Assembly (NCBI RefSeq): GCF_003855395.1 | Contig: NZ_CP034015.1 | Location: forward strand, 563,501 to 627,500 | From: Shewanella livingstonensis | GTDB lineage: Bacteria > Pseudomonadota > Gammaproteobacteria > Enterobacterales > Shewanellaceae | DNA: 64,000 nucleotides | Direction of reading: 5' to 3' | Shown here: positions 28,133 through 39,894 of the stretch, piece by piece | Numbering within the stretch: the stretch's first letter is position 1 | Layout of the letters: the number at the start of each line of letters is the position of its first letter | Program-made: the position numbers and the translations under genes | The notes under the pieces: model-generated | Told to the model about the DNA's origin: nothing | The model's database searches: none | What the model saw: the letters and a program-made list of their open reading frames with translations, nothing else

Positions 28133-29485
28133 ATGAAAAAAACAGTGTTAACGTTGGCGATTAGCGCCATTGTATTTGGGGCAACAACTCAAGTGAATGC
28201 AGCAGGTTTTCAACTTGCAGAATATTCAGCCACCGGTTTAGGCCGTGCATTTGCTGGTGAAGCTGCTATTGCAGACAATGCGTCAACTCAAGCGCGTAAT
28301 CCAGCCATGCTAGCTTATCTAGAAGGCCGCCAAGTATCAGCGGGTGGTATTTATGTCATGCCAAATGTTGATGTGGTTGGTGATGTCGGTATTTCTTCAC
28401 CGTTATTAGGCTCAGAGCCATTAGTGATTGATGCTGACGCATACGATGTTGCTGACAATGCATTTGTGCCAAACTTTTATTATTCAAACCAGTTGAATGA
28501 TCAATGGACTTGGGGTCTAGCGGTTAATTCAAACTATGGTTTAGCAACTGATATTCCGGTAGCGGATGCAGCGGCTATTTTTGGCAGTAAAACCTCAATT
28601 ACCACTGTCGAGTTTAATCCCAATATTGCTTTTCGTGTTGATGACTCATTCACTGTAGGTGCTGGCTTACGTGTTGTGTACGGTGAAGGTGAAGTTAGTG
28701 CAACCGCTCCAGGTTGGATCGATGCGATTAAAGCTAATCCTAACTTACCTGCAAGCATTAATGCACGTTTACCTTCAGGTGGTACCAATCTAAAGTCAAT
28801 GGAAGGTGATGATGTTGGCTATGGTTGGAAAGTGGGCGCAAGCTGGCAAATTAACTCAGCAAACCGCATCGGTTTGGCTTATCACAGTAGTGTCGATCTT
28901 AAATTAGACGGTGATGTGTCTGGCGTGGCTTATAACGGTGGTCAAAATATTGAAATTGAGGGCTACTTACCGATTGAGTTACCTGCATTTGCGGAACTGG
29001 CTTCTTATCACCAGTTAACTGAAAACTGGGCAATGCATGCCAGTGTTAATTGGACCGAATGGAGTGTGTTTGAACAACTAGTGGCGTATTTCCCTGGTGA
29101 TGTTAAACCTGTCGGTGGCCTAGAGTCAGACGTGGTAAAAGAAGAGAACTTTAAAGATAACTGGCGTTATGCGCTGGGTACCACCTATACACTTAATGAC
29201 CAGTGGACATTACGTGCTGGTATGGCGCTAGATAAAACTGCAGTTGACGATCAACACCGTACCACCACCATTCCGGATTCTGATCGTTTATGGTTCAGCG
29301 TTGGTACCGGTTATCAAGTGAGTAAAAATCTAAATGTTGATGTGGGTGTGACTTACATTCGCACTCATGGTGATGCACCCATTACAGAGACTCAGAGCCT
29401 ACAAAATATTGCATCGGTTAGCTTCACTGGTGAAGCAACAGGTGATGTATGGTTAACAGGTGTACAGTTAAGCTATAAGATGTAA
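28133..29485 (+). CDS. fadL: FadL-family long-chain fatty acid outer membrane transporter
   Basis: A 450-aa outer-membrane beta-barrel protein with a signal peptide (MKKTVLTLAISAIVFGATTQVNA). The mature N-terminus AGFQLAEYSATGLGRAFAGEAAIADNASTQARNPAML is the FadL hatch, including the NPA motif. The rest alternates strands ending in an aromatic pattern, with a terminal VWLTGVQLSYKM. FadL proteins let long-chain fatty acids diffuse laterally through the outer membrane. An upstream in-frame ATG (28079) is rejected because the signal peptide begins at 28133. A CRP-like site lies upstream. Shewanellas carry several FadL paralogues, so the exact substrate is uncertain. Confidence 0.9.
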   Translation: MKKTVLTLAISAIVFGATTQVNAAGFQLAEYSATGLGRAFAGEAAIADNASTQARNPAMLAYLEGRQVSAGGIYVMPNVDVVGDVGISSPLLGSEPLVIDADAYDVADNAFVPNFYYSNQLNDQWTWGLAVNSNYGLATDIPVADAAAIFGSKTSITTVEFNPNIAFRVDDSFTVGAGLRVVYGEGEVSATAPGWIDAIKANPNLPASINARLPSGGTNLKSMEGDDVGYGWKVGASWQINSANRIGLAYHSSVDLKLDGDVSGVAYNGGQNIEIEGYLPIELPAFAELASYHQLTENWAMHASVNWTEWSVFEQLVAYFPGDVKPVGGLESDVVKEENFKDNWRYALGTTYTLNDQWTLRAGMALDKTAVDDQHRTTTIPDSDRLWFSVGTGYQVSKNLNVDVGVTYIRTHGDAPITETQSLQNIASVSFTGEATGDVWLTGVQLSYKM

Positions 29486-29501
29486 TCAGCTCTGCAGGTA
29501 T

Positions 29502-29540
29502 TAATAAAAAGGCCTCGCATTTGCGAGGCCTTTTTATTAA
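29502..29540 (+). terminator. Terminator of the fadL-like gene
   Basis: AATAAAAAGGCCTCGCA pairs with TGCGAGGCCTTTTTATT, a near-perfect 17-bp stem with T-run. The symmetric A/T runs would let it work both ways. Confidence 0.93.
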
Positions 29541-29669
29541 TTGGCCTATTATAAAACGATAAGGTTTTATGTGAACTGAAGACAATTGCTTGCATTAATT
29601 TTATATGTCGATGTACGATGTGGTATTAGCTAATTAAGCAGATAAATCATATAAAAATAATCATGTTAA

Positions 29670-31184
<1,515 letters not shown>

Positions 31185-31195
31185 TCAAGACAACA

Positions 31196-31516
31196 TTACA
31201 CTTCAATATCGATATGCAGGCTGGCAGTTTCTCCACGAGTGGAGAAACGCTTATCTGCTTTCATTCGTCTTATCCGGCTACCAAGATTCTTTTTCTCATT
31301 AACGGTTTGAGGTTTAGCTCGTTTTTCTTGACGTGGTGTTTCCTGGCGTTGAATAAGCACTTTATGAGTAATGCTGGGTGGTAACTGTGATTGAGGCGCC
31401 TCATGACTATCGGCGCTAATAGCGCTGGCCTTTTTGACTTGCTCCACAATACGTTTACGCTCACTCACCGCCTGTACTGGCCTGGCTAACATGGCATAAA
31501 TGCTATCAATACTCAT
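31196..31516 (-). CDS. Hypothetical protein, 106 aa
   Basis: I do not recognise this protein. It is small, charged and low in hydrophobic content (MSIDSIYAMLARPVQAVSERKRIVEQ..., later RIRRMKADKRFSTRGETASLHIDIEV), with no signal or membrane segment, so probably cytoplasmic and possibly partly disordered in the middle (AISADSHEAPQSQLPPS). An ideal RBS (AGGAG, six bases before ATG) supports it as a real gene. It is convergent with glpK and has about 900 bp of non-coding DNA upstream. Function unknown. Confidence 0.65.
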   Translation of the reverse strand: MSIDSIYAMLARPVQAVSERKRIVEQVKKASAISADSHEAPQSQLPPSITHKVLIQRQETPRQEKRAKPQTVNEKKNLGSRIRRMKADKRFSTRGETASLHIDIEV

Positions 31517-32320
31517 GTTGCTCTCCTACGGTAGTGAATGGCTATTGATGTTAATCATCATAACTGGTTATCGACTCAAGTTGATTAAAATTTAATCTTT
31601 TTTAAGTTGTGGATCATTTGGCCGATATTTTCATACAGTTAATGGTGGCATTACAGCTATTTCCAGCAGCATGTTGGCACTATTAATGTATTCATTTTAT
31701 TATTTTTGATATTAACCTCAATGACGTACCAACGTTAACAGAATCTAGTCAACATCGTGCAGCTTACTCATATCTAATCATTAAGGCGCCATTGCTGATT
31801 AGATATCGTTAACGATGCTTGTGCTGGATTATTAATGTTTGTTATCGAACTGCTTTTAATCGCTATTGATGTCGTCACATCCCTATGTGCTTAATAAGGC
31901 ATTAAGAATAATTCACTGTGATTACAAGATGAATTGATAAAATACTTGCCCTCAACATTACGCTATCAATCATGAACATCGTAAAGTTAAGCGCTAGCGT
32001 TTTACTATTAGCAAATAATGATGCGTTTTTTAAGCGAGAAAAGTGGACTCAGTCGACTATTTGTTGATTTTTAATGTAGTTAAAATGAGGTTGCTGAGCA
32101 ATATTATGTGGTAAAGACCGAATATTTGAACAATAAAAGAAGATTAATTAAAAAGATCGCATGTCTATTTTAGCCGATAAAGTGACCGTTATGTGTCTGG
32201 TTTAACTCATTTACCCTGATTTTTAGCTGTTTTGTACTGACAGCTCTGTCATTCATCCTGCTTGATATTAATTTGCTGCTAACCCGCTTGGGGTCTGGAT
32301 TTAATATATCTGTCCATCCC

Positions 32321-32350
32321 TTGACAACACTTGCATAGAGTCCCTAAACT
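32321..32350 (+). promoter_or_regulatory. mra (dcw cluster) promoter
   Basis: A perfect TTGACA (32321-32326) and TAAACT (32345-32350) with an 18-base spacer, about 63 bp before the mraZ start. The MraZ boxes start 9 bp after the -10, so MraZ binding would block initiation. Confidence 0.75.
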
Positions 32351-32359
32351 TAGCATTTG

Positions 32360-32384
32360 TGGGGAGAAGTGGATCATTGTGGAT
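32360..32384 (+). promoter_or_regulatory. Three MraZ-type direct repeats
   Basis: TGGGG (32360), TGGAT (32370) and TGGAT (32380) lie at exact 10-bp spacing just downstream of the promoter. E. coli MraZ represses its own operon by binding TGGGN repeats with 10-bp period, so this is the equivalent operator; the second and third repeats deviate at the third G. Confidence 0.7.
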
Positions 32385-32412
32385 CAAATGATAACAATAA
32401 GGGTTAAATAAC

Positions 32413-32871
32413 GTGTTTCGAGGTGCTAGTGCAATCAACATGGATGCTAAAGGGCGGATCGCTATTCCAGCGAGATACCGTGATGCGTTATGTGTGGAGC
32501 ATGCCGGTACTGTGATTATGACCGTTGATATTGAAGCCGCTTGTTTGTTGATTTATCCGTTACACGAATGGGAGCAAATTGAAGCCAAGCTAAGCTTGCT
32601 TTCTGACACCGATCCACTTGAACGCTCCTTTAAACGAAAATTACTAGGTCACGCACAAGATTGTGAACTAGACAGCCACGGACGTATTGTTATTCCGCCG
32701 GCATTGCGAAGTTTCGCCAGTTTAGAAAAGAAAACCATGCTGGTGGGCCTACTGAATAAATTTGAATTATGGGAAGAGTCTGCTTGGCAGCAACAAATGG
32801 ATGATGGCAATACGCTCATTCAAAGCCAAGATTTAGCCAGCAATGAACGCCTGGCACACTTTTCACTGTAG
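32413..32871 (+). CDS. mraZ: MraZ transcriptional regulator
   Basis: A 152-aa AbrB-like protein with two swapped-hairpin repeats: GASAINMDAKGRIAIPARYRDAL (about 4-26) and DCELDSHGRIVIPPALRSFA (about 82-101). It represses and autoregulates the dcw cluster by binding TGGGN boxes, seen here at 32360-32384. GTG at 32413 has AAGGG ten bases upstream. First gene of the cluster; rsmH follows at 25 bp. Confidence 0.96.
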   Translation: MFRGASAINMDAKGRIAIPARYRDALCVEHAGTVIMTVDIEAACLLIYPLHEWEQIEAKLSLLSDTDPLERSFKRKLLGHAQDCELDSHGRIVIPPALRSFASLEKKTMLVGLLNKFELWEESAWQQQMDDGNTLIQSQDLASNERLAHFSL

Positions 32872-32896
32872 TTACCAAAAAGGTTAGAAGAACCCA

Positions 32897-33838
32897 ATGA
32901 GCCAAGAGTTTGCCCATTTATCTGTATTACTCAATGAGACCGTCAACGGTCTCAATATCCAAAGTGATGGCATCTACATCGATGGCACTTTTGGCCGTGG
33001 TGGGCATTCGCGTCATTTACTTAGTCATTTAGGTAATAATGGCCGTTTAATTGCCATTGACAGAGATCCGCAAGCCATCGAGGCTGCGAAGCAGTTTGCC
33101 GATGACCCTCGATTCCAAATTGTCCACGGTGGCTTTGGTCAATTAGCTGAGTATGTTGAAGAGCTTGGGTTAACAGGCAAGATCAATGGTGTATTACTTG
33201 ATCTTGGGGTGTCGTCGCCACAATTAGATGATGCAGAACGTGGTTTTAGTTTTTTACGTGATGGTCCGCTCGACATGCGTATGGACAATAGCCAAGGCCA
33301 AACGGCAGCTCAGTGGATAGCTCGTGCTGAAATTGAAGACATGGCATGGGTATTTAAAACCTATGGCGAAGAAAAAAATTCGCGTCATATTGCCCGTTGT
33401 ATTGCTGCTGATCGTGAAAAAGCCCCTTTTTTACGCACCAAAGACTTAGCTGATTTAATTGCGCGTATTACCAAAAATAAAGAACGTAATAAGCATCCAG
33501 CCACGCGAGTGTTTCAAGCTATTCGTATTTATATCAACAGTGAATTAGAACAGATAGATCAAGCTTTAGAAGGTGCATTAGCCGTGCTGGCACCTCAGGG
33601 ACGTCTCTCTGTGATCAGTTTCCATTCACTCGAAGATCGTATGGTTAAGCGTTTTATTCGTCGCCATAGTCAAGGTGAAAGCGTGCCACATGGTTTACCT
33701 ATTATGGAAGCTGAGTTGAATAAATCTCGTAAATTAAAAGCGGTTAGTAAGGCACTAAAGCCTTCTGATGCAGAATTAGAGCTAAATCCACGTGCGCGCA
33801 GCTCAGTATTACGAGTTGCCGAGCGTCTGGATTACTAA
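32897..33838 (+). CDS. rsmH: 16S rRNA (cytosine1402-N4)-methyltransferase
   Basis: A 313-aa SAM-dependent methyltransferase modifying C1402 in the 16S rRNA P-site region. N-terminal [13 protein letters not shown] and the SAM site [16 protein letters not shown] are followed by the catalytic-domain motif [17 protein letters not shown] and [17 protein letters not shown] near the C-terminus. Length typical (about 313). It is always next to mraZ, as here. Confidence 0.97.
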   Translation: MSQEFAHLSVLLNETVNGLNIQSDGIYIDGTFGRGGHSRHLLSHLGNNGRLIAIDRDPQAIEAAKQFADDPRFQIVHGGFGQLAEYVEELGLTGKINGVLLDLGVSSPQLDDAERGFSFLRDGPLDMRMDNSQGQTAAQWIARAEIEDMAWVFKTYGEEKNSRHIARCIAADREKAPFLRTKDLADLIARITKNKERNKHPATRVFQAIRIYINSELEQIDQALEGALAVLAPQGRLSVISFHSLEDRMVKRFIRRHSQGESVPHGLPIMEAELNKSRKLKAVSKALKPSDAELELNPRARSSVLRVAERLDY

Positions 33839-33852
33839 CTGCCGAGGATAAT

Positions 33853-34167
33853 GTGAGCCAATCACCATTAAATTTGCCTCGGATTGTGTTCCTCGACATG
33901 TGGCACCACAAGTGGGTCGTGCTGTTGAGTTTGTTGGTTGTGATAAATGGTGTCGCCGTCGTTTACACCAGCCATGTAACACGTAAGTTGATTACCCAGT
34001 GGGATCAGTTGCTACAAGAACAAGATCGCTTAGATATTGAATGGCGCAACTTATTATTAGAAGAACAATCGCAATCTGAACACAGTCGTGTGACTCGGAT
34101 GGCAACCAAAGAATTAAATATGTCTCGGCCGCTTCCTAAGGAGGAAGTTATCATTCGAGTCCAGTGA
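33853..34167 (+). CDS. ftsL: Cell division protein FtsL
   Basis: A 104-aa single-pass inner-membrane protein: short cytoplasmic N-terminus, one membrane helix (KWVVLLSLLVVINGVAVVYTSH, about 20-41), then a periplasmic leucine-zipper-like coiled coil (LITQWDQLLQEQDRLDIEWRNLLLEEQSQSE). It forms the FtsQLB complex. Start is GTG at 33853 with GAGG upstream. It overlaps ftsI by four bases (GTGA). Sequence is poorly conserved in the family; the position and topology carry the call. Confidence 0.93.
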   Translation: MSQSPLNLPRIVFLDMWHHKWVVLLSLLVVINGVAVVYTSHVTRKLITQWDQLLQEQDRLDIEWRNLLLEEQSQSEHSRVTRMATKELNMSRPLPKEEVIIRVQ

Positions 34168-35927
34168 GCATAGGGAATATGGCTAGACAAGCAAAACAAA
34201 AATTAGGTCACGAACTGATCCCATGGCGTTTATACGTTGTGGTGGGTTTCGTATTGTTATTATTTTGTAGTCTAGTTGCACGTGCCGCTTATATTCAAAT
34301 TATTGAGCCAGATAAACTGCGCCATGAAAGTGACATGCGCACGTTACGTACCACGAGTAATCAAGTCCAGCGAGGCTTAATAACCGACCGCAATGGCGAT
34401 ATGTTAGCGGTTAGTGTCCCGGTTAGAGCAGTATGGGCTGACCCAAAACATGCCTATGATCAAGATGCGTTTAAAGATATGCGCCGTTGGCAAGCCCTTG
34501 CTGATGTACTGCAAGAACCTGTTGATGAACTGGTCAATAAGGTTAAAAACAACCCTAAAAAACGCTTTGTATACCTTAAACGTCAAGTGACATCAGCTGT
34601 AGCTGACTATATTGAACAGCTAAAAATTGGCGGTATTTATCTTAAATCAGAATCTCGCCGTTACTATCCTGCGGGTGAAATTGCCGCTCAGTTAATTGGT
34701 ATCACTAATATCGACGATGTGGGTATCGAAGGCATTGAGAATACCTACAATACCTGGTTAACAGGGACACCATCGAAGCAAAAGGTGCGTAAATCTCGCG
34801 ACGGTAGTGTGGTTGAGCGTTTAGATATCGTCCAAGAAGGCGAAAGTTCTAACGATTTAGTGCTCAGTATCGATCAACGCATTCAACAGTTAGCCTATCG
34901 TGAATTGAAACGTGCGACAGAAGTATACCAAGCGACTTCAGGATCTGTGGTGGTTATCGATGTATCTACGGGTGAAGTGTTAGCGATGGTGAATACTCCT
35001 TCATATAATCCTAATGCCCGAGATAATTTACAACCTCATCGTATGCGCAACCGCGCCTTAACTGACACATTCGAACCTGGTTCGACAATTAAACCTTTTG
35101 TTGTTGCTGCAGCCCTTGATGCAGGCACTGTGAAAGTGAATGAATTAATATCGACATCACCAGGGTGGATGCGAATTGGTGGGCGTCAAGTTCGCGATTC
35201 GAATAACTATGGTGATATGACGTTAGCTAAAATTTTAGTTAAATCGAGTAACGTGGGAATTAGTAAGTTGTCCTTGTCTATGCCCGTTGAACAATTACTC
35301 GGTACATACCAATCCATGGGATTAGGTAATTATTCAGGGATTAATTTAACCGGCGAAAGTGCAGGATTAATTCATAATCGCCATCGTTGGTCTGACTTTG
35401 AGCGTGCCACTCTGTCTTTTGGTTATGGTTTTACCGCTACCCCGTTACAAATTGCACGTATGTACGCCACGTTAGGCAGCGGTGGTGTACTTTATCCTGT
35501 ATCCATTTTAAAACTGAAACAGCCTCCTAAGGGTGAGCAAGTGATTTCAAATAAAGTTGCTCATGAAGTCATGCAAATGCTTGTAGGAGTGACAGAAACA
35601 GGAGGCACAGGTACTAAAGCTCATATTGATGGCTACCCAGTCGCAGGCAAGTCCGGCACTAGCCGTAAAGCTGTTGCCGGTGGTTATGGTGATGATTATG
35701 TTGCTTTATTTGCTGGTGTTGCTCCTGTTCATAAACCTCGATTGGCTATTTCCGTAGTGATTAATGAACCTAAAGGCGATAAATATTACGGTGGCGACGT
35801 TGCTGGTCCGGCCTTTGCTAAAATAATGTCTGGTGCCTTACAAATGCTCAATGTTGAACCGATTTCAGAGCAGGAGGCTGTTCATTTGGCCACTGCACGA
35901 GGAGCGCAGAACGATGTTATTAAATGA
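34164..35927 (+). CDS. ftsI: Peptidoglycan D,D-transpeptidase FtsI (PBP3)
   Basis: A 587-aa septal transpeptidase. An N-terminal membrane helix ([23 protein letters not shown], about 23-45) is followed by the PBP-dimerisation domain and a transpeptidase domain. Active-site motifs: S307-T-I-K in [12 protein letters not shown] in VKSSNVG, and KSG in [10 protein letters not shown]; the same serine number as E. coli PBP3. The start is a GTG at 34164 within the ftsL stop; an internal ATG at 34179 is possible. It overlaps murE by 14 bases. Confidence 0.97.
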   Translation: MSIGNMARQAKQKLGHELIPWRLYVVVGFVLLLFCSLVARAAYIQIIEPDKLRHESDMRTLRTTSNQVQRGLITDRNGDMLAVSVPVRAVWADPKHAYDQDAFKDMRRWQALADVLQEPVDELVNKVKNNPKKRFVYLKRQVTSAVADYIEQLKIGGIYLKSESRRYYPAGEIAAQLIGITNIDDVGIEGIENTYNTWLTGTPSKQKVRKSRDGSVVERLDIVQEGESSNDLVLSIDQRIQQLAYRELKRATEVYQATSGSVVVIDVSTGEVLAMVNTPSYNPNARDNLQPHRMRNRALTDTFEPGSTIKPFVVAAALDAGTVKVNELISTSPGWMRIGGRQVRDSNNYGDMTLAKILVKSSNVGISKLSLSMPVEQLLGTYQSMGLGNYSGINLTGESAGLIHNRHRWSDFERATLSFGYGFTATPLQIARMYATLGSGGVLYPVSILKLKQPPKGEQVISNKVAHEVMQMLVGVTETGGTGTKAHIDGYPVAGKSGTSRKAVAGGYGDDYVALFAGVAPVHKPRLAISVVINEPKGDKYYGGDVAGPAFAKIMSGALQMLNVEPISEQEAVHLATARGAQNDVIK

Positions 35928-37404
35928 TTTATTAGCACCGTGGTTTCACTACTCTGGCCGTGAATCTATTAATGGGCTAACCCTTGATAGTCGTGAGGTT
36001 AAAGCGGGCGGTTTATTTGTGGCCTTGCCGGGTTATAAAGTTGATGGCCGAGCCTTTATTCCTCAAGCTATTGAAGCGGGAGCAGCAATAATACTGGTGC
36101 ATACTGATAATCCAGATGAGCACGGTAAGGTCGACCGGATTCAATATACTGTGCCGTTAGTGTATTTTTGCCAGTTAAGTCGTCAATTATCGGCGGTTGC
36201 CGCGCAGTTTTATTTACCCAATAGCCAATCGTTGTCTTTGATTGGGATCACGGGAACTAATGGCAAAACTTCTGTAAGCCAGATTATCGCGCAAATTGTA
36301 CATTTACTTGGACATAAAGCAGCCGTAATGGGCACGTTAGGCAATGGCTTATGGGGAAAACTTGTTGATAGTGGCAATACCACAGCCGATGCTGTGACTG
36401 TTATGCGCCAACTTGGAGAGTTTGTTGCCCAGGGTGCTGAGCTGTGTGCCATGGAAGTATCAAGTCATGGTTTAGTCCAAGGGCGAGTCGAAGCTGCTCC
36501 ATTTGATATCGCAGTCTTTACCAATTTAAGTCGTGATCACCTAGATTACCATGGTGATATGGATGCCTACGCTGCGGCTAAAAAACGCTTATTTCAATTT
36601 CCGAGTGTCCAGCATGGTGTCATTAATATTGATGATGCAGTTGGGGCTAAGTGGCTAACTGAACTGGCTGATAATAAAAATAAATCATTTAGTATTCAAG
36701 GTAATACCTCGGCCGATTTTTATTGTGATTTCATCAAATATTATGATGCAGGCGTGACAGCGACATTGCATTTTGTCGATGTTGACAGTGGGCAGCCAGT
36801 AAGTACATCGTTTAGTTCACCGTTATTAGGTGCCTTTAATTTGTCTAATCTTGTAGCCGCCATATCGGTGCTGTATCTACAAGGAACTGCGATGGCATCA
36901 ATATTAGCGGTCATCCCACAATTAATACCAGTTGCAGGACGTATGGAACGTTTTACATCGGCCAATAAAGCGACGTTAGTTGTTGATTATGCTCATACTC
37001 CTGACGCTATTGAGCAAGCGCTAAAAGCACTAAGACTTCACTGCAAAGGGACGTTATGGTGTGTATTTGGTTGCGGTGGCGATCGTGATAAAGGTAAGCG
37101 TGCTTTGATGGCCAGTGCAGCTGAACAATATGCAGATAAAGTGATGATCACTAGTGATAATGCCCGCAGTGAAGATCCGCAAACCATTATAAACGATATT
37201 TTACAGGGAATTAATCAGCCTCAAAATGTGCTCACCCAGGTTGATCGTATTAAAGCTATTACCCAAGTGACCTCATTGGCACACGTTAACGATATTGTGC
37301 TGCTTGCTGGTAAGGGTCATGAAACCTATCAAGAAGTGGCAGGTCAACGCATCGATTATGATGAGCGCGCTTTAGCATTAACCTTGTCTCAGGAGGCATC
37401 ATGA
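35914..37404 (+). CDS. murE: UDP-MurNAc-tripeptide ligase MurE
   Basis: A 496-aa ATP-dependent ligase adding the third residue (meso-diaminopimelate in gammaproteobacteria) to UDP-MurNAc-dipeptide. N-terminal UDP-binding domain ([21 protein letters not shown]), ATP site [16 protein letters not shown], central domain with [21 protein letters not shown], and C-terminal domain. The residue-selecting DNPR motif of the meso-A2pm type reads DNAR here (SDNARSEDP). The frame extends to 35833 but ATG 35914 has a GAGGAG nine bases upstream and fits the family. It overlaps murF by four bases. Confidence 0.96.
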   Translation: MLLNDLLAPWFHYSGRESINGLTLDSREVKAGGLFVALPGYKVDGRAFIPQAIEAGAAIILVHTDNPDEHGKVDRIQYTVPLVYFCQLSRQLSAVAAQFYLPNSQSLSLIGITGTNGKTSVSQIIAQIVHLLGHKAAVMGTLGNGLWGKLVDSGNTTADAVTVMRQLGEFVAQGAELCAMEVSSHGLVQGRVEAAPFDIAVFTNLSRDHLDYHGDMDAYAAAKKRLFQFPSVQHGVINIDDAVGAKWLTELADNKNKSFSIQGNTSADFYCDFIKYYDAGVTATLHFVDVDSGQPVSTSFSSPLLGAFNLSNLVAAISVLYLQGTAMASILAVIPQLIPVAGRMERFTSANKATLVVDYAHTPDAIEQALKALRLHCKGTLWCVFGCGGDRDKGKRALMASAAEQYADKVMITSDNARSEDPQTIINDILQGINQPQNVLTQVDRIKAITQVTSLAHVNDIVLLAGKGHETYQEVAGQRIDYDERALALTLSQEAS

Positions 37405-38789
37405 TTAGCGTCACTTTGTCGATATTAGCTCAATATCTTAATGGTACGTTAACCGGTCAAGACAGTGTGATTACCAGTGTGAGTACTGATAGTCGGAACA
37501 TTCCCGCTCAATGCTTGTTTATCGCGTTAAAAGGCGAACGTTTTGATGGTCATGATTTTGTCGATACAGCGATTAAAAATGGTGCAGTAGCACTGTTGGT
37601 TGATCATCTATTAGTCGACAATTCTTTTGCAGCCGATATTCCACAAATTGTGGTCGGCGATACCCAAAAGGCTATGGGTAAAATAGGCATGTTTGTGCGT
37701 CAAACTGTAGCGCCTATTTGCGTAGCATTAACTGGGTCCAACGGTAAAACCAGCGTTAAAGAAATGCTGGCTACTATTTTATCTCAACATCACCAAGTGT
37801 TATTTACCGCCGGTAATTTTAACAACGAAATTGGTGTGCCGTTAACTTTGCTGCGGTTAAGTGAAGGCGATGAATACGGGGTTTTTGAACTTGGCGCAAA
37901 CCACCGTGGAGAGATCGATTACACCTCATCGTTAGTACAACCTCAAGTCGCGTTAGTGAATAACGTCGGCAATGCACACCTTGAAGGGTTTGGTTCGCTA
38001 GAAGGTGTTGCTCAAGCAAAATCTGAAATTTTTAACCATTTGGCATCAAATGGCACTGCGATTATTAACGCTGACGACAAGTTTGCCGATTTTATGTTGC
38101 AACGCTCTAAAGGCCATAAGCAGTTGCGTTTTTCATGTGATAAGAATGTAGATGCGGATGTTACTGCAACAGACATAGTGGCTGATGCCAATGGTTGTTA
38201 TCAGTTTACATTAACCTTTAATGATCAACATAAGCCTGTGCATTTGCCATTGGCTGGCATGCATCAAGTAAGTAATGCGCTTGCTGCGGCATCAATGTCA
38301 ATTGCTCTAGGGCTATCGCTTGCTGAAATTGCACAAGGCTTTGCTTTACTGAAACCTGTAAAGGGTCGTATGCAGCCTCATGATCTTGGCCGAGTATTAT
38401 TAATTGATGATAGTTATAACGCTAATCCAACGTCGGTCGGTGCAGCCATTAATTGGTTGCAACAACGTGATGGATATCGTTGTTTAGTGCTGGGAGATTT
38501 AGGCGAATTAGGCGACAATGCTGCCCCTTTGCATGCCAGCATTGGGTTACAGGTTAAAAATTCAACCATAGAGTCATTATTTTGTTGTGGCCAGTTATCG
38601 GAAAATACCAGTGAAGCATTTGGTAGTGAACACTTTTCTGCTCAAGAGGCATTAATTGTGGCATTACAAAAACAGTTAGCAAATACCACAGGTAATATCA
38701 CCGTTTTAGTTAAAGGTTCCCGCAGCGCCGCCATGGAGCGAGTTGTGGACAGTTTATTAGATGCCTATGGGCGTGGGGAGTTAGTGTAG
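37401..38789 (+). CDS. murF: UDP-MurNAc-tripeptide-D-Ala-D-Ala ligase MurF
   Basis: A 462-aa Mur ligase that adds D-Ala-D-Ala to complete the pentapeptide precursor. Features: [28 protein letters not shown] at the N-terminus, ATP site [14 protein letters not shown], and [15 protein letters not shown] and [14 protein letters not shown] as substrate-site regions. Its ATG overlaps the murE stop and mraY starts at the base after its stop, so translation of the three is tightly linked. Confidence 0.97.
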   Translation: MISVTLSILAQYLNGTLTGQDSVITSVSTDSRNIPAQCLFIALKGERFDGHDFVDTAIKNGAVALLVDHLLVDNSFAADIPQIVVGDTQKAMGKIGMFVRQTVAPICVALTGSNGKTSVKEMLATILSQHHQVLFTAGNFNNEIGVPLTLLRLSEGDEYGVFELGANHRGEIDYTSSLVQPQVALVNNVGNAHLEGFGSLEGVAQAKSEIFNHLASNGTAIINADDKFADFMLQRSKGHKQLRFSCDKNVDADVTATDIVADANGCYQFTLTFNDQHKPVHLPLAGMHQVSNALAAASMSIALGLSLAEIAQGFALLKPVKGRMQPHDLGRVLLIDDSYNANPTSVGAAINWLQQRDGYRCLVLGDLGELGDNAAPLHASIGLQVKNSTIESLFCCGQLSENTSEAFGSEHFSAQEALIVALQKQLANTTGNITVLVKGSRSAAMERVVDSLLDAYGRGELV

Positions 38790-39872
38790 ATGCTGGTTTA
38801 TCTAGCCGAGTATTTAACCCAGTTTTATTCAGGGTTTAACGTTTTTTCGTATGTAACGTTCCGGGCAATTTTAGGCTTGTTAACTGCATTAGTATTTAGT
38901 TTATGGTGGGGACCTATTTTGATCAAGCGTTTGCAAGAATTGCAAATTGGTCAAGTGGTACGAAGTGACGGCCCAGAGTCTCATTTCAGCAAGCGTGGTA
39001 CACCGACAATGGGCGGAATAATGATCCTTGCTGGGATTTTTATCAGTGTGTTGTTATGGGGTGATCTATCCAATCGTTACGTATTAGTGACTTTATTTGT
39101 ACTCGCTAGTTTTGGTGCTATTGGCTTTATTGATGATTATCGCAAAGTGGTAAAAAAAGATACTAAAGGCCTTATTGCACGTTGGAAATATGCCCTACAG
39201 TCTATCGCGGCCTTAGTAGTGGCGGTGTATTTGTACAGTTCATCGACCATGGGTGGGGAAACCCAATTAGTGGTGCCATTTTTTAAAGACATCATGCCTC
39301 AATTAGGCATGATGTTTGTTGTTTTAGCTTACTTCACCATTGTGGGTGCGAGTAATGCGGTGAACTTAACCGATGGTTTAGATGGTTTGGCGATTATGCC
39401 AACGGTGATGGTTGCAGCAGCTTTTGCATTGATAGCTTACTTATCTGGTCATGCGCAGTTTGCCAGTTATTTACACATCCCACATTTACCTTTAGCGGGC
39501 GAATTAGTGATTGTGTGTACTGCAATGGTCGGGGCTGGTTTGGGCTTTCTGTGGTTTAACACTTATCCTGCACAAGTGTTTATGGGCGATGTGGGTTCAT
39601 TGGCATTGGGCGCAGCATTGGGCGTAATTGCGATTCTAGTTCGCCAAGAGATTTTGTTGGTCATTATGGGCGGCGTATTTGTGATGGAAACGGTATCGGT
39701 GATCTTACAGGTGGGCTCGTATAAGTTACGTGGCCAACGTATTTTCCGTATGGCGCCTATTCATCACCATTATGAATTAAAAGGATGGCCAGAGCCGCGA
39801 GTTATTGTACGTTTTTGGATTATCTCATTGTTTTTAGTCCTATTAGGTCTTGCGACGCTAAAATTACGCTAA
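38790..39872 (+). CDS. mraY: Phospho-MurNAc-pentapeptide transferase MraY
   Basis: A 360-aa inner-membrane enzyme that transfers phospho-MurNAc-pentapeptide to undecaprenyl phosphate, making lipid I. About ten membrane segments are seen. Catalytic regions include [11 protein letters not shown], the aspartates of GFIDDYRKV and [10 protein letters not shown], and the cytoplasmic HHH motif in [13 protein letters not shown]. It starts directly after murF. Length equals the E. coli enzyme. Confidence 0.98.
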   Translation: MLVYLAEYLTQFYSGFNVFSYVTFRAILGLLTALVFSLWWGPILIKRLQELQIGQVVRSDGPESHFSKRGTPTMGGIMILAGIFISVLLWGDLSNRYVLVTLFVLASFGAIGFIDDYRKVVKKDTKGLIARWKYALQSIAALVVAVYLYSSSTMGGETQLVVPFFKDIMPQLGMMFVVLAYFTIVGASNAVNLTDGLDGLAIMPTVMVAAAFALIAYLSGHAQFASYLHIPHLPLAGELVIVCTAMVGAGLGFLWFNTYPAQVFMGDVGSLALGAALGVIAILVRQEILLVIMGGVFVMETVSVILQVGSYKLRGQRIFRMAPIHHHYELKGWPEPRVIVRFWIISLFLVLLGLATLKLR

Positions 39873-39894
39873 GCAGTTAATAAAGGTTAGTATT

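Larger units (their letters stand above)
31517..32412. other. Long non-coding region upstream of the dcw cluster
   Basis: 896 bp with no ORF I would accept on either strand. Apart from the mra promoter (32321-32350) and MraZ boxes (32360-32384) at its right end, I see only AT-rich sequence with scattered short palindromes. It could hold an unrecognised small RNA or be the remains of a lost gene. Confidence 0.6.

Noticed and set aside
27915-28133. 72-aa ORF before the fadL-like gene
   Set aside because: GTG start without RBS, and its frame runs across the CRP-like site and hairpin of the leader.
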